Below, piece by piece: positions 36,691-45,654 of a stretch of DNA of 64,000 bases. The stretch covers positions 248,001 through 312,000 of the forward strand of contig NZ_JONH01000005.1 in the NCBI RefSeq assembly GCF_000711795.1, written 5' to 3'. The DNA is from Vibrio pacinii DSM 19139. Lineage in GTDB: Bacteria; Pseudomonadota; Gammaproteobacteria; Enterobacterales; Vibrionaceae. Below the pieces are notes generated by a model, which was not told the DNA's origin, did not search any database, and worked only from the letters and a program-made list of their open reading frames with translations. Positions within the stretch are counted from its first letter, which is position 1, and the number at the start of each line of letters is the position of its first letter. Made by a program: the position numbers and the translations under genes.

Positions 36691-37929
36691 CTATTTTTTC
36701 TTTTTCGCGCTTTTCTTTTTACTTTTAGCGGGCGTCTTTTTGCTGTCTTCTTTTTTCTTGTTCTTCTTCTTAAACACTGGCTTCTTGTGTTTAGGACGCA
36801 TCTCTTTGATAAAGCGCTCTTTGATCTCTTCTTTAGTGTAACGTATCACGCGGTCAATCATTGGTTGATCGTGCGCTTCGACAAGTGAGACTGCACAGCC
36901 TTTTTTACCTGCGCGAGCGGTACGACCGATACGGTGCAAGTAGACATCGGCACTGCGCGGCATATCATAGTTAATCACATGGCTCACGTCAGGGAGGTCG
37001 ATACCACGCGCCGCAACATCTGTGGCGAGTAACACATTGACACTGCCGTCACGGAAGCGGCTGATAGCGTTATTACGTCGATCTTGTGGCATTTCACCTT
37101 GGATCCACGCACAAGCTATATTCGCTTTTTCCAATTCGATACGCAGTTCAGCCAAACGCTCTCGCGTTTTCAAAAACACAATTGAGCGCTCTGCTTGCTC
37201 TGTCAGAATCTTTTTTAACAGCTCAAGTTTGTGCGTCATATCATCGGCACGGTGGTACCACTGTGCAATTTTTTTGCGTTCACGGCGTGATGGTTCTGCA
37301 TCAAGTTCAGCCGGGTTCTTGAGTAGGTCTGCAGTAAAGCCCTCGACACCTTTGCCCTCTAAGGTGGCAGAAAATAGCAGAGTCTGTTTACGCCAGCGAC
37401 ATTCGTGCGATAGTTTATCGACGATTGGACCAAAGCCCATGTCAAGCATGCGATCGGCTTCATCAAGGATCAGCCACTCAATTGCTCGACAATCAAAGCG
37501 CTCTGAATTGATATATTCCATCAAGCGCCCTGGCGTTGCCACGACAATATCCTGCGTAGTCGCAAGAATGTTGGCATGTTCTTGATACTGAACGCCGCCG
37601 GTGATGGTAAAGATGTTGAGGGTCGTATGTTTTGCCAACTCACGTGCTTGATCGGCAACTTGCATCGCCAATTCACGAGTAGGTGTCAGAACCAGTACAC
37701 GAGCAGGCCCAGGCTTACGGCGCGGGAAATCTTGTAAAAACTGCAGAGCAGGCAGAATAAATGCCGCTGTTTTACCGGTTCCTGTTGGCGCTGAAGCTAA
37801 GATATCTCGACCATCTAGCGCTTGTGGAATCGCTTCCGCCTGAATTTGTGTTGGGCGGTCATAACCCATTTCTTCTATCGCGAGAAGTAGGTTAGGGTCT
37901 AACTCTAATTCGGCAAAATTTTTGATCAC
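36691..37929 (-). CDS. srmB: DEAD-box RNA helicase SrmB
   Basis: RNA helicase of 412 residues. Motifs: Q motif TQIQAEAIP, Walker A APTGTGKT, PTRELAMQ, DEAD box ILDEADRMLDMGF, SAT in LLFSATLEG, and HRIGRTARAG. The Lys-rich tail binds RNA. The sequence follows E. coli SrmB (50S assembly) closely. The start is GTG at 37929, eight bases after GGAG and aligned with the E. coli start; the longer frame from 38007 adds 26 unmatched residues. Confidence 0.93.
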   Translation of the reverse strand: MIKNFAELELDPNLLLAIEEMGYDRPTQIQAEAIPQALDGRDILASAPTGTGKTAAFILPALQFLQDFPRRKPGPARVLVLTPTRELAMQVADQARELAKHTTLNIFTITGGVQYQEHANILATTQDIVVATPGRLMEYINSERFDCRAIEWLILDEADRMLDMGFGPIVDKLSHECRWRKQTLLFSATLEGKGVEGFTADLLKNPAELDAEPSRRERKKIAQWYHRADDMTHKLELLKKILTEQAERSIVFLKTRERLAELRIELEKANIACAWIQGEMPQDRRNNAISRFRDGSVNVLLATDVAARGIDLPDVSHVINYDMPRSADVYLHRIGRTARAGKKGCAVSLVEAHDQPMIDRVIRYTKEEIKERFIKEMRPKHKKPVFKKKNKKKEDSKKTPAKSKKKSAKKKK

Positions 37930-38017
37930 TATGATGTCTCCACAAGCCTGTTGGGATGAGCAATAAAACAAGGGGCGTATTATAGAGTGATCGGTGACAA
38001 GGATCACACCTTATTTT

Positions 38018-38725
38018 CTACATATTAAGATAAAACGCTTTGGTCAATTGAATAAAGTCTGCGCTGTACCCGTCATTATCGGAAATGAGCAATGATTGAT
38101 ACTCGGGTGTACTTGCTTGCTTACTTAATTCTATCAGTAAGCGATGAACAGGTTTATGTTGATTTGGTTGCACGTCGCAGCGACGTTTTAGCTGCCAACC
38201 ACACGTTAATGCCGCTTGAATAAATTGCTCTCCTTCCGTGATCGGCAGAATAAAGTGAGCACTGCCATCGGCGGCGAGTAACTGCCAGCATTTATCCAGT
38301 AGCGCTTGATGGTCAAGCGTAACAGTATGTCTTGCGGTTGCACGCGAGTGGTCTTGCGCCTTTGCGCCGTTGTTAAAATAAGGTGGGTTACAAATAATCG
38401 CACTAAAAAGTTTATCGCATGGAAAATTGAGGACATCACCTTGATGTAGCTTTAAACGTTTAGCCCATGCTGACTGAGAAAAGTTAATCTGAGCGGCGTC
38501 AAGGGCGTGCGGATCGATATCAATCGCTTCAATTGACCATTGTGGATAGCGCTGGGCACACATTAAGCTCAGTAAGCCAGTGCCAGTGCCGATATCGAGT
38601 AGATTGCCCTCCTGAGTAAGGTTGACCCAAGAACCAAGCAAGACGCCATCAGTGCTCACCGGCATGCCAGAATATCCGCCATCGATTCTAAATTGTTTGA
38701 ACTCAAAGCTTTTGGTTTTTTTCAT
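38018..38725 (-). CDS. trmN6: tRNA1(Val) adenine-37 N6-methyltransferase
   Basis: SAM-dependent enzyme of 235 residues (YfiC family). The SAM loop is LLDIGTGTGLLSLMCAQR, the catalytic motif is IICNPPYFNNG, and the protein ends in LTKAFYLNM as E. coli TrmN6 ends in LTQAFYLFM. It makes m6A37 in tRNA1-Val. It lies upstream of srmB on the same strand with 88 bases between; the pair is also adjacent in E. coli, though there divergent. Confidence 0.92.
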   Translation of the reverse strand: MKKTKSFEFKQFRIDGGYSGMPVSTDGVLLGSWVNLTQEGNLLDIGTGTGLLSLMCAQRYPQWSIEAIDIDPHALDAAQINFSQSAWAKRLKLHQGDVLNFPCDKLFSAIICNPPYFNNGAKAQDHSRATARHTVTLDHQALLDKCWQLLAADGSAHFILPITEGEQFIQAALTCGWQLKRRCDVQPNQHKPVHRLLIELSKQASTPEYQSLLISDNDGYSADFIQLTKAFYLNM

Positions 38726-38955
38726 TTCTACATACGTTCGTCGGCTAATAATGGGATATTGAGTTATTTGATCTGTTGTTAATTGTTTGTGTGGTGATTT
38801 GTACTGCCTGTTGGCTGTTTGTAATCAAAATTGATTAGTTTATTGGTCTGGTTATTTTAAAAAAGCTAGATAAATACACTGCTTTTTTGACTTATTTATA
38901 AATTTATATGGCGTTTTTCGCCTTTGGGTTGCGACTTGGTGAGGATTTCGTCATC

Positions 38956-39027
38956 ATGCGCGCCTATTTTTTAAGAGTGTGCGCTATGTCTCAACACTCA
39001 TGCAACACAACATCAATTAAATTATAA
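38956..39027 (+). CDS. Possible upstream ORF ahead of brnQ (23 aa)
   Basis: The frame MRAYFLRVCAMSQHSCNTTS-IKL has GAGGA about ten bases before its ATG and ends 15 bases before the brnQ start. It may be a control ORF or chance. It is not rich in Leu, Ile or Val codons, so it does not look like a classical branched-chain leader. The surrounding 317-base gap between trmN6 and brnQ is otherwise AT-rich with nothing I recognise. Confidence 0.3.
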   Translation: MRAYFLRVCAMSQHSCNTTSIKL

Positions 39028-39042
39028 ATAAAAGGGTCGACA

Positions 39043-40356
39043 GTGAATCAGACTTTAAAACTAACAGATATTATTGCGGTAGGCTTTATGCTTTTCGCGT
39101 TCTTTTTAGGTGCAGGTAATATTATATTTCCACCACTTGCAGGACAACTCGCAGGGGATAATTTACTCGCTGCGATGAGCGGCTTTTTAGTGACAGCGGT
39201 AGGCCTACCACTTGTCACTATTATTGCCATTGCCGTTGCGGGTGGTTCATGGGAGCATTTGACCAAAGATCTACCAAAACGCGGTGCAACCATCATGGCT
39301 GTGTTGATCTTCATTATCATTGGTCCAGCGTTTGCTGCGCCACGTACTGGCTTGGTCGCTTATGAAATGGCGGTTAAACCTTTCTTCATTGATGCTGCGC
39401 AGTCTCACTTAACGATTTTTTCGATGCTCTTTTTTGCTGTCGCGATGTTTTTTGCTTGGTCACAAGGCAAATTAATTGATGTGATTGGTAAAGTGTTAAC
39501 GCCTGTCCTGTTTCTTGGCTTGATCGTTTTAGCGGTTGCGGTGTTTGTTGATCCACAAGGTGAAATGATTGCTGCACAAGGTGAATATCTAACGCATCCA
39601 TTGCAAAAAGGTTTCCTTGAAGGTTACAACACCATGGATACCTTTGGTTCACTAATGTTTGGTGTATTGATTGTTGATGCGCTGCGTCAAAAAGGCATTA
39701 CTGATCAAAAAGCGACCTCAAAATACTTGATTAGCGCTGCGTGTATTGCAGCGACTGGCCTTGCGTTTGTATATATTTCACTGTTCTACTTAGGTGCGAC
39801 GAGCGCTGCTGTTGCTGCAGGTGCGGACAATGGTGGTGTGGTGCTGAGCCTTTACGTGCAATCACTGTTTGGTCCATACGGCCAAATCGTATTGTCAATC
39901 ATTGTGCTATTGGCCTGTTTAACAACGGCGATTGGCCTGATCTCAGCATGTTCTGATTACTTCAGTTCACTGACGCCAATCTCGTATAAGAGTTGGGTGA
40001 TCATTAACGGTGTTGCGTGCGCGGTGGTTGCGAACGTTGGTCTTTCTCAATTGATCTCGCTCTCTGTGCCCGTGTTATTTGCGCTTTATCCTGTGGCAAT
40101 TGCTTTGGTTGCTTTGACGTTCTTACGTCCAAAAATGCCAAATCCACAAGCAGCTTATCGCGTGGTTCTTTTGGTTTCTTTATTATTTGCGCTGATTGAT
40201 GCCGCCAAGGTTGCGGGTGTTGATGTGTCGGCACTTTCGATGTTGCCACTATTTGATATCGGTATGGGTTGGTTACTGCCAACGACGGTTGCCATTGTTG
40301 CAATGTTCTTCGTTGGTAAAGTGGAGCAACCAGAACTGGCTCAGGACAACGCATAA
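39043..40356 (+). CDS. brnQ: Branched-chain amino acid:cation symporter
   Basis: Inner-membrane transporter of 437 residues with about 12 hydrophobic segments, LIVCS family. The N-terminal FFLGAGNIIFPP and the GPAFAAPRTGLVAYEMAV stretch are family signatures. It takes up Leu, Ile and Val with Na+. GTG start at 39043 after AAAAGGG. It ends in a strong terminator, so prfB downstream is a separate unit. Confidence 0.93.
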   Translation: MNQTLKLTDIIAVGFMLFAFFLGAGNIIFPPLAGQLAGDNLLAAMSGFLVTAVGLPLVTIIAIAVAGGSWEHLTKDLPKRGATIMAVLIFIIIGPAFAAPRTGLVAYEMAVKPFFIDAAQSHLTIFSMLFFAVAMFFAWSQGKLIDVIGKVLTPVLFLGLIVLAVAVFVDPQGEMIAAQGEYLTHPLQKGFLEGYNTMDTFGSLMFGVLIVDALRQKGITDQKATSKYLISAACIAATGLAFVYISLFYLGATSAAVAAGADNGGVVLSLYVQSLFGPYGQIVLSIIVLLACLTTAIGLISACSDYFSSLTPISYKSWVIINGVACAVVANVGLSQLISLSVPVLFALYPVAIALVALTFLRPKMPNPQAAYRVVLLVSLLFALIDAAKVAGVDVSALSMLPLFDIGMGWLLPTTVAIVAMFFVGKVEQPELAQDNA

Positions 40357-40386
40357 TTCGTCTTGTAGCGTCTTGTAGCAATGCTG

Positions 40387-40426
40387 AAAAATCCCCTCTC
40401 ACGTCAGGCGTGGCAGGGGATTTTTT
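40387..40426 (+). terminator. Terminator after brnQ
   Basis: AAAATCCCCT/AGGGGATTTT stem (10 bp) with a 17-base loop, followed by TTTTTT. Confidence 0.88.
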
Positions 40427-40528
40427 GTCGCTATGGATTTTCATTGACGTTTAAAAAATTCCTGTATCTTCATCACACTTTTCAGTACAATTCTCCGGTT
40501 AAATTCTACTCATAAATGTTGAGCAAAC

Positions 40529-41627
40529 ATGTTTGAAATCAATCCTATTAAAAACCGCCTGAAGGACGTGTCTGAGCGCACTAATGTCCTGAGGGGGTAC
40601 CTTTGACTATGACGCCAAGAAAGAGCGTTTAGAAGAAGTCAACGCAGAACTAGAGCAACCCGATGTATGGAACGAACCTGAGCGCGCGCAAGCGTTAGGT
40701 AAAGAACGTTCTTCACTTGAAGCGGTTGTTGAAACCATTGATCAGCTCGAGCAAGGTGTTGAAGACGTTGAAGGTCTACTCGAACTTGCTGTTGAAGAAG
40801 AAGATCAAGAGACGTTTGATGAAGTTGAACCTGAGCTTGCTGAACTTGAAGCTAAGCTCGAAAAGCTGGAATTTCGCCGTATGTTCTCTGGTGACCATGA
40901 CTCATCGGATTGTTATATCGATCTACAGTCAGGTTCTGGTGGTACAGAGGCGCAAGACTGGACTTCAATGCTACTGCGGATGTATTTACGCTGGGCTGAA
41001 GCGAAAGGCTTCAAAACTGAAGTGATTGAAGTTTCTGAAGGCGAAGTCGCGGGCCTAAAAGGTGCCACGGTGAAGGTCTCTGGTGAGTATGCTTACGGCT
41101 GGCTACGTACTGAAACTGGCGTACATCGTTTGGTTCGTAAGTCTCCGTTTGATTCAAGTGGTCGTCGTCATACTTCGTTTGCTTCTGCGTTTATTTATCC
41201 AGAGATTGATGACAACATCAACATCGACATTAATCCGTCTGATTTACGTATTGACGTATACCGTGCTTCGGGCGCTGGTGGTCAGCACGTCAACACGACT
41301 GAGTCTGCTGTGCGTATTACTCACGTACCGACCAATACCGTGGTGCAATGTCAGAACGATCGCTCTCAGCATAAAAACAAAGATCAGGCAATGAAACAGC
41401 TTCGTGCGAAACTGTTTGAACTTGAGATTCAAAAACAGAATGCCGAGAAGCAAGCCAATGAAGATGCGAAGTCTGATATAGGCTGGGGAAGCCAGATCCG
41501 TTCTTACGTTCTGGATGACTCACGCATCAAAGACTTACGTACCGGCGTTGAAAACCGTAATACTCAAGCGGTTCTTGACGGCGACTTAGACAAATTTATC
41601 GAAGCTAGCCTGAAATCAGGTCTTTAA
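40529..41627 (+). CDS. prfB: Peptide chain release factor 2 (with programmed +1 frameshift)
   Basis: RF2 of 365 residues after frameshift, the same length as E. coli. The frame opens at ATG 40529, reaches the in-frame TGA at 40604-40606 after 25 codons, and resumes in the +1 frame at 40605. The recoding site has the internal SD AGGGGG, then TAC CTT TGA C. The body carries the GGQ loop ([15 protein letters not shown]) that catalyses peptide release and the SPF stretch ([14 protein letters not shown]) that reads UGA/UAA. RF2 thereby controls its own level. It is followed by lysS 40 bases on, as in E. coli. Confidence 0.97.
40592..40607 (+). promoter_or_regulatory. RF2 programmed frameshift site
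   Basis: AGGGGG followed by TAC, then slippery CTT, then the in-frame stop TGA and C: the classical arrangement that lets low RF2 levels promote +1 slippage. Confidence 0.97.
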
Positions 41628-41667
41628 GCTTTTCACCGACACTCAAGCGAAACAGGATACATCGAAA

Positions 41668-43200
41668 ATGACTGATGCTGTTCAAAACGACACCGAACAA
41701 GAAGCCCAATCACCTGAAGAGAATAAGCTGATTGCTGAACGCCGCGCGAAACTGGACGAGATTCGCAAGGGCTGTAAAGCCAACGGCCACCCAAACGACT
41801 TCCGTCGTGACGCATTGGCGGGCGACCTGCAAAAAGAGTTCGGTGACAAGAGTAAGGAAGAGCTAGAAGCGCTTAACCACGTGGTGGCGATTGCTGGTCG
41901 TATCATGGCAAAGCGTGGTCCATTCCTCGTGATTCAAGAGACGTCTGGTCGTATTCAAGCATACGCTGCAAAAGACGTTCAGAAAGCACTTAAAGAGCAG
42001 TATCAAGGTCTTGATATCGGTGACATCATCGGTGTTAAAGGTGCGCTGCATAAATCAGGTAAAGGCGATCTTTACGTTAACATGGAAGAGTATGAGCTGC
42101 TGACCAAAGCGCTGCGTCCTCTGCCAGAGAAGTTCCATGGTCTGACTGACCAAGAGATGCGTTATCGCCAGCGTTACGTTGATCTGATTGTCAACGAAGA
42201 CTCACGTCACGCGTTTATCATTCGCTCTAAATTGGTTTCAGCGATTCGTAACTTCATGAGCTCAAAAGGCTACCTAGAAGTTGAAACGCCAATGATGCAC
42301 GTGATTCCTGGTGGTGCAACTGCGCGTCCATTTGTCACTCACCACAACGCGCTCGATATCGATATGTTCTTGCGTGTTGCGCCTGAACTTTATCTCAAGC
42401 GTTTGGTGGTTGGTGGTTTTGACCGTGTATTCGAAATCAACCGTAACTTCCGTAACGAAGGGCTTTCTCCGCGTCACAATCCTGAATTCACTATGATGGA
42501 ATTCTACCAAGCTTATGCTGACTACAAAGATCTGATGGATCTGACAGAAGAGATGCTAAGTACCGTGGCGATGGAAGTGCTAGGTTCAACATCTATGCCT
42601 TACGGTGAAGAGACGGTTGAGTTTGGCGGTACTTACGCGCGTATGAGCATGTTTGAAGCGATCAAACACTACAACCCTGATCATGCAGAAATCCAAGCGT
42701 TAACGGAAGCGGACTTACAAGACCGTGAGAAGATGGTTGCGATTGCGAAATCAGTACATGTTGACGTAGAACCATTCTGGACATGCGGCCAATTGCTCGA
42801 AGAGATCTTTGGTGAAACCGCTGAGCCTCAGCTTATGCAGCCAACCTTCATTACTGGCTACCCAGCGGACATTTCGCCGCTGGCACGTCGTAGCGATGAT
42901 AATCCATTCTTTACCGACCGTTTTGAGTTCTTTATCGGTGGTCGTGAAGTGGCGAATGGCTTCTCTGAGCTTAATGATGCCGAAGATCAAGACGCGCGCT
43001 TTAAAGCGCAAGTTGACGCAAAAGATGCTGGTGACGACGAAGCAATGTACTACGATGCCGACTACATCACCGCTCTTGAGCATGGTTTGCCGCCAACAGC
43101 TGGTCAGGGCATTGGTATTGACCGCCTCGCGATGTTGTTTACTAATACGCATACTATTCGTGACGTGATCCTATTCCCAGCGATGCGTCCACAAGCTTAA
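41668..43200 (+). CDS. lysS: Lysyl-tRNA synthetase (class II)
   Basis: Synthetase of 510 residues. The N-terminal OB fold ([27 protein letters not shown]) binds the anticodon; class II motif 1 is in [18 protein letters not shown], motif 2 is [29 protein letters not shown], and motif 3 is [14 protein letters not shown] near the end. It charges tRNA-Lys. It likely shares a transcript with prfB. Confidence 0.97.
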   Translation: MTDAVQNDTEQEAQSPEENKLIAERRAKLDEIRKGCKANGHPNDFRRDALAGDLQKEFGDKSKEELEALNHVVAIAGRIMAKRGPFLVIQETSGRIQAYAAKDVQKALKEQYQGLDIGDIIGVKGALHKSGKGDLYVNMEEYELLTKALRPLPEKFHGLTDQEMRYRQRYVDLIVNEDSRHAFIIRSKLVSAIRNFMSSKGYLEVETPMMHVIPGGATARPFVTHHNALDIDMFLRVAPELYLKRLVVGGFDRVFEINRNFRNEGLSPRHNPEFTMMEFYQAYADYKDLMDLTEEMLSTVAMEVLGSTSMPYGEETVEFGGTYARMSMFEAIKHYNPDHAEIQALTEADLQDREKMVAIAKSVHVDVEPFWTCGQLLEEIFGETAEPQLMQPTFITGYPADISPLARRSDDNPFFTDRFEFFIGGREVANGFSELNDAEDQDARFKAQVDAKDAGDDEAMYYDADYITALEHGLPPTAGQGIGIDRLAMLFTNTHTIRDVILFPAMRPQA

Positions 43201-43223
43201 GTCTTAAGTGAAATCACTATAAT

Positions 43224-43247
43224 AAAAGCCATCTTCGGATGGCTTTT
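43224..43247 (+). terminator. Terminator after lysS
   Basis: AAAAGCCATC-TTCG-GATGGCTTTT followed by TT; UUCG tetraloop. Confidence 0.93.
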
Positions 43248-43432
43248 TTCGTTTCTGCTATTAAGCGATAGAGCGGCAATCTGACCGATTTGTGAAATCC
43301 TATCCAACAACCTTTATCGAACTCTGTTTGGTATGTGTTTTAAAGTGCGATATTAGCCGCAAAAAATGTTGTCGTGTTTTTCTCTATGTATGGAAAAAAG
43401 GCAATTTCGTCACTAGTCTTATTATTGAGACA

Positions 43433-43457
43433 GACTCTTGAGTCCAGTCTCTATAAT
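43433..43457 (+). promoter_or_regulatory. Candidate vpsR promoter -10 with adjacent palindrome
   Basis: A perfect -10 hexamer TATAAT is at 43452-43457, 72 bases before the vpsR start. Just upstream lies the 12-base palindrome GACTCTTGAGTC (43433-43444), where a regulator could bind in the spacer/-35 zone. No good -35 is at 17 bases. The rest of the 280-base lysS-vpsR gap shows nothing further. Confidence 0.4.
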
Positions 43458-43528
43458 GTAACAACATCACAGAGACTATGCCTAAGTAGGTATGGCATTG
43501 ACATTATCAATAATAAGGAACAAGCGTC

Positions 43529-44863
43529 ATGCGTAGTCAATTCCGAATGGACTCCGTTCCCGGTTCTTTGGTCGTGGTAGGGGGGACCTACGAACCATGG
43601 CTTTCTGTACTAGAACAGGTTGGGTGGCGATGTACTCAATGCGGTGATTTACGTAAAGCGGATGCTCTCTTCACTGAAACGGGGCCCTGCATCGGCATTG
43701 TCGATCTCAGCCATGATGAATTCAGTTTAAATGGCATTGCTAACTTGGTGAGTAAGCACAAGCAAGTGCGCTGGTTAGCTTTTATTCGTGAGTCTCAACT
43801 GAGTTCTGATACCATCTGTCAGTTTATCGTTAACTTCTGTATCGATTTCTTCACAGCGCCAATTCCTGATGCACAACTGCTCAGCACCATTGGTCACCAG
43901 CTTGGTATGCTCAAACTAGAAAAAAAAGTGTGGCCACATTATGGCAATCAGAGTGATATGGGGCTTATCGGTGACTCTATGCCAGTCAAACGTCTACGCG
44001 ATCAAGTGAAACGCATTGGACCAACTGATGTCAGCATTCTTATTTATGGCGAGAGCGGCACAGGTAAAGAGACGGTGGCACGGGCGGTGCATCGTACATC
44101 GGCAAGAGCAAATAAAGAGTTTATTTCGGTGAACTGCCGTGCAATGTCAGAGCGCCGGATTGAAAGTGATCTATTTGGTATTAATCGTGAAGATCACAGC
44201 GAGCCATCGATTCTCGAGAAAGCCGATGGCGGAACGATTTTGCTTAATGACATTTTGACACTACCGAGCTCGCAGCAATACAATCTATTGCGCTTCTTGC
44301 AAGAGGGGATGGTTGACACGCCCTCGGGGCGAAAAGAAGTGGATGTACGTGTATTGGCGGCAAACTCAGCCGATATTGAAAAGGCATTGATAGATGGTGA
44401 CTTTAATGAAGAGTTATACCACTACATTAATGTTTTACGCATCAGTGTACCGAGTCTAAAAGAACGATCAGGTGATGTAACGATACTCGCACGCCATTTC
44501 TTGCAAGAGTATTCCAAAGAGTACAATGCTCAGGCTCGCAGTTTTACCGAAGAAGCCAGTCGTGCGCTGGCTCGTTATCATTGGCCAGGCAATGTCCGTG
44601 AACTGATGAATCAGATCAAACGAGTAGTGTTGATGTCAGAAACGGTAATGCTCGACGAGTGTGATTTAGACTTGCCAAAACGCAGTGAAAATCGACGTAG
44701 TCTTAAAAGCATTCGTGAACGTAGTGAGCGTGATGCATTGTTGTTGGTTTTGGAGTCCCACTCTGGGCAGGTTTCGATGGCAGCCAAAGAGTTAGGTGTT
44801 TCGCGTGCCACCATGTATCGATTATTAAACAAGCACAATCTGATCACAGACATTGCTGTGTAA
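43529..44863 (+). CDS. vpsR: VpsR, c-di-GMP-responsive biofilm transcription activator
   Basis: NtrC-like regulator of 444 residues, same length as V. cholerae VpsR and near identical at the N-terminus. Receiver-like domain about 1-125 with Asp59 in IGIVDLSHD; AAA+ domain about 140-380 with Walker A YGESGTGKE; Fis-type HTH at the C-terminus (MAAKELGVSRATMYRLLN). The sigma-54 contact loop GAFTGA is missing: after ESDLFG the text goes straight to INREDHSEP. Walker B ends in LLND, not LxDE, and the arginines of the usual FREDLYYRL are replaced (FNEELYHYI). VpsR is known to work with sigma-70 polymerase and c-di-GMP at polysaccharide promoters. Confidence 0.96.
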   Translation: MRSQFRMDSVPGSLVVVGGTYEPWLSVLEQVGWRCTQCGDLRKADALFTETGPCIGIVDLSHDEFSLNGIANLVSKHKQVRWLAFIRESQLSSDTICQFIVNFCIDFFTAPIPDAQLLSTIGHQLGMLKLEKKVWPHYGNQSDMGLIGDSMPVKRLRDQVKRIGPTDVSILIYGESGTGKETVARAVHRTSARANKEFISVNCRAMSERRIESDLFGINREDHSEPSILEKADGGTILLNDILTLPSSQQYNLLRFLQEGMVDTPSGRKEVDVRVLAANSADIEKALIDGDFNEELYHYINVLRISVPSLKERSGDVTILARHFLQEYSKEYNAQARSFTEEASRALARYHWPGNVRELMNQIKRVVLMSETVMLDECDLDLPKRSENRRSLKSIRERSERDALLLVLESHSGQVSMAAKELGVSRATMYRLLNKHNLITDIAV

Positions 44864-44880
44864 TTGATTGTTTTGTAGTT

Positions 44881-44914
44881 AAAAAAGCCACAAATTGCTA
44901 TTTGTGGCTTTTTT
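44881..44914 (+). terminator. Terminator after vpsR
   Basis: A 15-bp perfect stem AAAAAAGCCACAAAT/ATTTGTGGCTTTTTT with the loop TGCT. Confidence 0.95.
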
Positions 44915-45132
44915 ATATCTAAAAATAATTCACCAATATCCACATATAACCAAGGTGAATATCTTATTTTGTTTAAGTTACCTGGCGAGATTTTAGTTGA
45001 TCTCGTCGTTTTGGTTATATTGATGATAAAGCAGTTGAATAAATCATCGCTGAGGTTAGAATTTAACCATGAGCTAAAGGCTCATACCCATTCAACTTCG
45101 GATTAATTACATTTTAGCTTAGGAGGCGCACC

Positions 45133-45255
45133 ATGAACCACTTCACCGTTCAAACTACAGTTTGCGCTTCTCACGATCTATTCATCATTGCGCTGGCTGC
45201 GAATAAATTCGCGTCTGCCATGTCTGATCGTAAGTTAAATAAATCATGTAATTAG
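45133..45255 (+). CDS. Small ORF, 40 aa, unknown
   Basis: The frame starts with an ideal AGGAGG ribosome site seven bases before ATG. The product begins MNHFTVQTTVCASHDLFIIA and ends KLNKSCN. There is a short hydrophobic part (LFIIALAANKFASA) and two Cys, but no recognisable domain. It sits between vpsR and a DUF1127 protein gene, 110 bases before the latter, in the same direction. The ribosome site is the main evidence. Confidence 0.55.
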   Translation: MNHFTVQTTVCASHDLFIIALAANKFASAMSDRKLNKSCN

Positions 45256-45365
45256 CCCGTATCCTTTTATTTTTAATTGGCTGCGGAAAAGCAGCGAATT
45301 AAAAGTGTTTTGATAAGCTCGTAATCGTTGTCTTTTCCCAGTCTCAATCCAACTGGAGAAAAACC

Positions 45366-45617
45366 ATGAGTCATTCTGTATATCTAAAACTTGCCACACT
45401 ATTGATTAAGGCTGATTTACGTCGTGAAGACCGTCAATGGAAACGCAAAATAAGACGTGATGCTTACCAGATCCCTTGGAACAATGCTTATCTACTAAAA
45501 GATATTGGCCTTGAACAAGATGGTCGTCCAATCGGCACGTCTGAACCTGACATCGTTAAAGCCAAGCGTCGTGTTCGTCATCTTCGTCGAGTGCTGAGTG
45601 CGCGAATACCGACGTAA
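45366..45617 (+). CDS. DUF1127-like small basic protein, 83 aa
   Basis: Arg/Lys-rich protein. The stretch NNAYLLKDIGLEQDG resembles the DUF1127 core (xxLLxDIGL), found in small proteins of which some bind RNA or affect phosphate and virulence traits in other bacteria. The start ATG has GGAG nine bases upstream. The positional counterpart in V. cholerae is a hypothetical gene just after vpsR. No function can be assigned. Confidence 0.75.
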   Translation: MSHSVYLKLATLLIKADLRREDRQWKRKIRRDAYQIPWNNAYLLKDIGLEQDGRPIGTSEPDIVKAKRRVRHLRRVLSARIPT

Positions 45618-45623
45618 TCTCAA

Positions 45624-45647
45624 GGGGCAGGTTGCTTCACCTGCCCC
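45624..45647. terminator. Hairpin between DUF1127 gene and tas
   Basis: GGGGCAGGT/ACCTGCCCC, a perfect 9-bp GC-rich stem between two convergent stop codons. No T-run on either strand, so it may block exonucleases or work with Rho rather than alone. Confidence 0.6.
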
Positions 45648-45654
45648 GTATCAT

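Noticed and set aside
37022..37585. 187-codon frame antisense to srmB
   Set aside because: The sense frame has all helicase motifs; this one is a Ser/Arg-rich shadow.
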